Below, piece by piece: positions 60,266-64,000 of a stretch of 64,000 nt of DNA (position 1 is the stretch's first letter; each line of letters opens with the position of its first letter). The notes beneath the pieces were generated by a model that was not told the origin of the DNA, did not search any database, and worked only from the letters and a program-made list of their open reading frames with translations. The position numbers were made by a program, and so were the translations under genes. This stretch comes from a virus, in IMG/VR virus record IMGVR_UViG_3300043446_003692, positions 1 through 64,000 of that record. One strand, 5' to 3'.

Positions 60266-61978
60266 ATGGCAGAATTATTCGGCTGGGAATTTAAGCGTAA
60301 AAAAGAACTAGATCCTATACCATCGTTTGCGCCTAAAGAGCAAGAAGACGGTGCAGTTGTTATTGCAGCTGGTGGTTCGTTTGGTACATATGTTGATCTC
60401 GATGGTACTGTTAGAACAGAAGCCGAACTAGTAACAAAATATCGCGAAATGTCACTGCAGCCAGAATGCGACGCAGCAGTTGACGAAATCGTTAATGAAA
60501 TTATGTCAATCGATGAAACTAAAATTGTTTCAATTATTCTCGACGACATCGAACTATCCGAAAAAGTTAAGAAAGCTATTCGTGAAGAGTTCGACAACTG
60601 CCTAAACATTCTCAACTTCAATCGCCAAGCGTATGAAATAGTTCGTCGTTGGTATATTGATGGTCGTTTGTATTATCACATTCTAGTTGATGAATCTGAT
60701 TTGAAGGCTGGTATCAAAGAAGTTCGTTACATAGATCCACGTAAGATACGTAAGGTTAGAGAAATCGCCAAAAAGCGTGTTAAGGGTGGAGAAATGGCAG
60801 AAGCTGTCATTCAAAAAACTCAGAACGAATATTATATTTTCAATGACAAAGGTTTCAATTACGGCAACAAGGCAGTAGGTCCAAGCACCACTGGCTTACG
60901 CATTGCTAAAGATTCAATCCTTCATATTACCTCTGGTTTAACTGATACACAGGGCACAATGGTTCTGTCGTATCTTCATAAAGCTATTAAGGCGTTGAAC
61001 CAGCTGCGCACACTCGAAGACGCGCTGGTAATTTATCGTTTAGCTCGTGCACCAGAACGTCGTATTTGGTATATTGACGTAGGTAATCTGCCAAAGATGA
61101 AGGCAGAGCAGTACGTCCGCGATATCATGGTCAAGCACAAAAACCGTTTGATCTATGACGCATCAACTGGTGAAATTCGCGACGACCGCAAGTTCATGAC
61201 CATGCTTGAAGATTACTGGCTTCCACGTCGCGAAGGTGGTCGTGGTACTGAAGTTACTACACTGGCTGGTGGTCAGACACTTGGTCAGATGGATGACGTT
61301 CTGTATTTCCAAAAGAAGTTTCTACAAACACTCAACGTTCCAGTAAATCGTCTTAACTCTGATGCGCTGTTCTCACTCGGACGCGCGACAGAAGTTACTC
61401 GCGACGAATTGAAGTTTGCTCGTTTCATTTCACGTTTGCGCGGGCGTTTCGCTACAATTTTTATTAAGATGCTTGAAAAGCAGTTAGTGCTGAAACAAAT
61501 TATGACTATCGAAGATTTTGCTCTTATTCAGCAAAAGATTCGTTTTGACTTTGCCAAGGATAACTACTTCACTGAGCTCAAGGATGCTGAAATTCTTGAC
61601 AATCGCATTAGCCTCGCACGTAATTTCCAAGATATGGTTGGCAAATATTATTCTAACGAGTGGGTTCGTAAAAATGTTCTCAAACAGTCAGATGACGAAA
61701 TTGAGGATATGGATGAGGAAATCGCTGAAGAAAAAGATAATCCGCAGTATATGGATCCAATGATGCAACAGGGCATGATGAATCCTTCTGGCGATATGCA
61801 ACAGCAAAATTTCCAACCCGACACTTCAACTGATCAGATGCCTGCAGATCAAGCAATTAGTAATCGATTACAAGATGCACAGGCTACTTACGAACTACTG
61901 AAAAACAAAAGAAATCGTACACTAAAAGATGAGGCAGATTTGAAATCTGCAGCTCAAATATTGGCTAAAAATAAATAA
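60266..61978 (+). CDS. 20: gp20 portal protein
   Basis: 570 residues (T4: 524). MSLQPECDAAVDEIVNEIMS, YEIVRRWYIDGRLYYHILVD, YIDPRKIRKVREI, RAPERRIWYIDVGNLP, then DDVLYFQKKFLQTLNVPVNRL. These are typical gp20 blocks. The last 80 residues are acidic and Gln/Met-rich. The portal is the head dodecamer through which DNA passes. The ATG at 60266 is used, five bases after AGGAGA; a TTG one codon upstream is unlikely. Confidence 0.95.
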   Translation: MAELFGWEFKRKKELDPIPSFAPKEQEDGAVVIAAGGSFGTYVDLDGTVRTEAELVTKYREMSLQPECDAAVDEIVNEIMSIDETKIVSIILDDIELSEKVKKAIREEFDNCLNILNFNRQAYEIVRRWYIDGRLYYHILVDESDLKAGIKEVRYIDPRKIRKVREIAKKRVKGGEMAEAVIQKTQNEYYIFNDKGFNYGNKAVGPSTTGLRIAKDSILHITSGLTDTQGTMVLSYLHKAIKALNQLRTLEDALVIYRLARAPERRIWYIDVGNLPKMKAEQYVRDIMVKHKNRLIYDASTGEIRDDRKFMTMLEDYWLPRREGGRGTEVTTLAGGQTLGQMDDVLYFQKKFLQTLNVPVNRLNSDALFSLGRATEVTRDELKFARFISRLRGRFATIFIKMLEKQLVLKQIMTIEDFALIQQKIRFDFAKDNYFTELKDAEILDNRISLARNFQDMVGKYYSNEWVRKNVLKQSDDEIEDMDEEIAEEKDNPQYMDPMMQQGMMNPSGDMQQQNFQPDTSTDQMPADQAISNRLQDAQATYELLKNKRNRTLKDEADLKSAAQILAKNK

Positions 61979-61990
61979 TTGGAGTTGATT

Positions 61991-62266
61991 ATGGATAATG
62001 AAAACACATACACAGTAACTGATTTATTGAGTTTTGCTCATCAGCAAAAGCCAATTGATTTTGAAAATGCATTTACAAGTATTATGGCTGACAAAATGAT
62101 AGCAGCCATTGATGCTAAAAAGGTAGAAGTTGCTTCTAGTTTATATTCTTCTGCTGAAGAAATTGATAGCGAAGAAGAAACTGATGAAGCTGATGAAATA
62201 GATTACGAATCAGAAGAAGAACAAGAAGAAACACCAGAGGAATCTAACGATGGCGAAACAGCTTAA
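61991..62266 (+). CDS. Small acidic prohead core-like protein (gp67/68-like position)
   Basis: 91 residues. The N-terminal half has VTDLLSFAHQQKPIDFENAF and MADKMIAAIDAKKVEVASSLY; the rest is almost only Glu, Asp and Ser. This pattern (…MADKM-x-x-AI-x-x-KK-x-x-V-A-x-SLY) recurs at this place in T4-like phages as a prohead core/scaffold protein. ATG 61991 is chosen for GGAG seven bases before it. It overlaps the next gene by 17 bases. Confidence 0.65.
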   Translation: MDNENTYTVTDLLSFAHQQKPIDFENAFTSIMADKMIAAIDAKKVEVASSLYSSAEEIDSEEETDEADEIDYESEEEQEETPEESNDGETA

Positions 62267-63608
62267 AGACATTTTGAAGGCAGCGAGCGATACTATTAAG
62301 GGTGTTCGTCCTTCAACCACAACCGATCTTTCGCTCGGCAAAGATCCTGGTGTTGACTACGATCCAAAAGCTAAGGACGAGCAGGATTTCGTAGCAAAGC
62401 ATTCAGTCCAGAAGTGGGATGATCCTAACGGTAACGGTTCTGACGTGTTTCAGGCTACCAATATCAAGCACTCACAGGTCGATGAGCCACACGGTTATAA
62501 AAAGCCAAAGGACAAGAAGGTAAACGAAGAGTCTTTTGACGAAGCGTGGATTGTTACTCATAAGGATGGCAAGGTAACAACTCACGCAGGACAAAGAGAC
62601 GCTCTTAAGGCATCCAAATCTTCTCCTGGTTCAAAGGTTTCAGCAACTCATGGCGCCATGGGTCAAAGAGCGCATGCTGTTCTTGAACCACACCAGCGTG
62701 GCGATATGGGAACATTTAGCGCTGCTGGCTACACCCCGCCTAAAAAGAAAAAGAAAATGAAGGAAGAAGCCGAACTCGATGAAGGCTCGTATTCAGGAAC
62801 ACCAAGTCAAACAAAATTAGTTTTCAGTGGTTCTCCATCACATACTTCTAAGAAGGCTGCTGACTATAAAAAGCGTGGCTACGAAGTTCACTCAATTAAA
62901 AAACACACCAGTGGATCGTTTGGCGATAATGCTGAAAAGCACACATACACGATGCTTCATAAAAGCGTAAAAGAAGAAGTCGAGCAGGTCGATGAAGTAT
63001 TGACCAAGAAGGAACCAGCATCAACATGGATCCGCGACTTCGTACATTCAAAGAATCCAAAGTTTGCTGGCAAGTCAAAGAAAGAGCGTCAGCGTATGGC
63101 TCTTGGCGCTTACTACGCAAAGCAGCGCAATGAAGAAGTTGAAGAGCTCGATGAGCGCGATATGGTTAACAAGGCTAAAAAAGATGCTGCAATACAAAAG
63201 ATTGGATCACAGCACAAAGATGAAAAACATTTAGGCGATAGAATGCGCACAAGTGTAGCAAATAAGATTCGTGGTCGCGAAGTAACACAAGGTAAAAATC
63301 GAGTTCAAGAAAATTTAGCTATCCCACTACTTGGCGGCATGGATGACGACGAATCAGCCGAAATGGCAAAGGCGCAACTCAAGGCACTAGCCGCTAAGGC
63401 AAATGCTCTTGCTGACCAGCTGTCTGACGATCTGATGATCGAGCCATGGGTGCAGTCAAAGATCGCTGTTGCAAAAGACTATGTAACTTCGGTACACGAT
63501 TACATGATCTACGGCGAACACGATAAGAATAATGAACAAACTGGACCAGACACACCAATGACATTTCCTAATATGTCAGTAGATGTAAATACAGGACACA
63601 ACGTATGA
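62250..63608 (+). CDS. Prohead core/internal head protein with LDE-type cleavage motifs
   Basis: 452 residues. Highly charged. It has repeated short acidic motifs EEAELDEG, EEVEQVDEV and EEVEELDER, which resemble the L-x-x-E sites cut by the gp21 prohead protease. Between them are basic blocks, including WIRDFVHSKNPKFAGKSKKE and RQRMALGAYYAKQRN, common in internal proteins of marine T4-like phages. The end (AQLKALAAKANALADQLSDDL) is helical. It is probably a scaffold or packaged protein processed during head maturation. Confidence 0.65.
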   Translation: MAKQLKDILKAASDTIKGVRPSTTTDLSLGKDPGVDYDPKAKDEQDFVAKHSVQKWDDPNGNGSDVFQATNIKHSQVDEPHGYKKPKDKKVNEESFDEAWIVTHKDGKVTTHAGQRDALKASKSSPGSKVSATHGAMGQRAHAVLEPHQRGDMGTFSAAGYTPPKKKKKMKEEAELDEGSYSGTPSQTKLVFSGSPSHTSKKAADYKKRGYEVHSIKKHTSGSFGDNAEKHTYTMLHKSVKEEVEQVDEVLTKKEPASTWIRDFVHSKNPKFAGKSKKERQRMALGAYYAKQRNEEVEELDERDMVNKAKKDAAIQKIGSQHKDEKHLGDRMRTSVANKIRGREVTQGKNRVQENLAIPLLGGMDDDESAEMAKAQLKALAAKANALADQLSDDLMIEPWVQSKIAVAKDYVTSVHDYMIYGEHDKNNEQTGPDTPMTFPNMSVDVNTGHNV

Positions 63609-63859
63609 GTTCGATTATTAAACCGCTAGCAAACACAATTGATATCAGCTCGACTGCTAACAATATGGGCGGCGCAACAATTATTAAAGTTGTCAACACT
63701 GGCGCATATGCTACGCTAGTTTTTAAGTATGCTAATAATGTGCAGTATGCAGATTTACCAGTAGCAAATGGCGAAAGCGTGATTGTTCAAAAAGAATCTA
63801 CAGATATTATTCTCGGCTCAAATATGAGAGCTGCAGCAATAGCTTGGCCAAAAGGATAA
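63605..63859 (+). CDS. Small conserved structural protein
   Basis: 84 residues. Beta-rich (ATIIKVVNTGAYATLVFKYA, then NGESVIVQKESTDIIL). Small proteins like this occur beside gp21 in marine T4-like phages and are listed as virion proteins. The start overlaps the previous stop (ATGA). No catalytic motif is seen. Confidence 0.6.
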   Translation: MSSIIKPLANTIDISSTANNMGGATIIKVVNTGAYATLVFKYANNVQYADLPVANGESVIVQKESTDIILGSNMRAAAIAWPKG

Positions 63860-63863
63860 AAAA

Positions 63864-64000
63864 ATGAAGCTCATTACAGAGTTAGTCGAAGAAGTTCAAT
63901 ATATCGCCGAAGCTAAAGAAAACGGTGACAAGGAACACTTCATTGAAGGCATTTTCCTTCAGGCTAACAGAAAAAACAGAAACGGTCGTATTTATCCTAT
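63864..64000 (+). CDS. 21: gp21 prohead protease (5' part; cut by window end)
   Basis: The first 45 residues read MKLITELVEEVQYIAEAKEN, then EHFIEGIFLQANRKNRNGRIYP. This is the start of gp21 protease: the I-E-G-x-F-x-Q-A and N-R-N-G-R-x-Y-P blocks are diagnostic. The catalytic residues lie beyond the window. It cuts core and shell proteins at L-x-x-E-type sites. Confidence 0.92.
   Translation, partial: MKLITELVEEVQYIAEAKENGDKEHFIEGIFLQANRKNRNGRIYP

Noticed and set aside
61970-61977. AATAAATA before the prohead core gene
   Set aside because: Only 13 bases separate it from the ATG at 61991, too few for a start site plus ribosome site.
1-64000. Integrase, transposase or attachment sites
   Set aside because: No recombinase-like protein or flanking direct repeats were seen; gene content is that of a lytic T4-like phage.

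Overview
The window is part of the genome of a T4-like myovirus (contractile tail). It carries most of the T4 morphogenesis set in recognisable form: gp32, gp33-like, gp4, gp26/gp51, gp54, gp48, gp53, gp27, gp5-type hub, PAAR tip, gp25, gp6, gp8, neck gp13/14, gp15, terminase gp16/17, sheath gp18, tube gp19, portal gp20, prohead core proteins and the start of gp21. No integrase, transposase or CRISPR array was seen. A circularly permuted two-piece tmRNA with an alphaproteobacterial-type tag (ANDNFAPSYALAA) near the left end suggests an alphaproteobacterial host. That host call is an inference from RNA type, not proof.

Layout. 1-3.1 kb: small early-type genes, the split tmRNA with a protein gene inside its intervening segment, tRNA-Arg(TCT), a lipoprotein, a gp33-like late-transcription protein, a SprT-like protease and gp32. 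3.1-8.9 kb (minus strand): a tape-measure-like protein with a lysozyme domain, a holin-like protein, gp26 with a probable -1 frameshift into gp51, a gp54-like protein, a gp2 candidate and gp4. 8.9-22.7 kb (plus): the baseplate, from gp48 to gp8. 22.7-44 kb: very large tail-appendage and fibre genes, including a 2060-residue protein, two repeat-rich shafts and three seven-repeat RCC1-like propellers. 44-51 kb: a modification cassette. On the plus strand it holds a sulfotransferase, a Cys-cluster protein, a methyltransferase, a TPR-glycosyltransferase, a 2OG-oxygenase and an APS-kinase/nucleotidyltransferase fusion. On the minus strand it holds a cupin, HldE, a small HAD phosphatase and HldD. 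51-64 kb: another fibre with an S74 chaperone, then neck, terminase, sheath, tube, portal and prohead genes.

How it works together. The window specifies the baseplate, tail, neck, DNA-packaging motor and portal. Late expression is probably driven by TATAAATA-type promoters (51024, 57485; weaker matches at 317, 8902, 8922 and 59565) with the gp33-like protein. Sigma70-type promoters precede the tmRNA, gp32 and the heptose operon. The most unusual parts are the tmRNA locus, where the 3' end of an internal gene is also the 5' end of the tmRNA coding piece; the gp26/gp51 frameshift; and the cassette able, on paper, to make ADP-heptose and PAPS and to transfer sugars and sulfate, placed among receptor-binding fibre genes.
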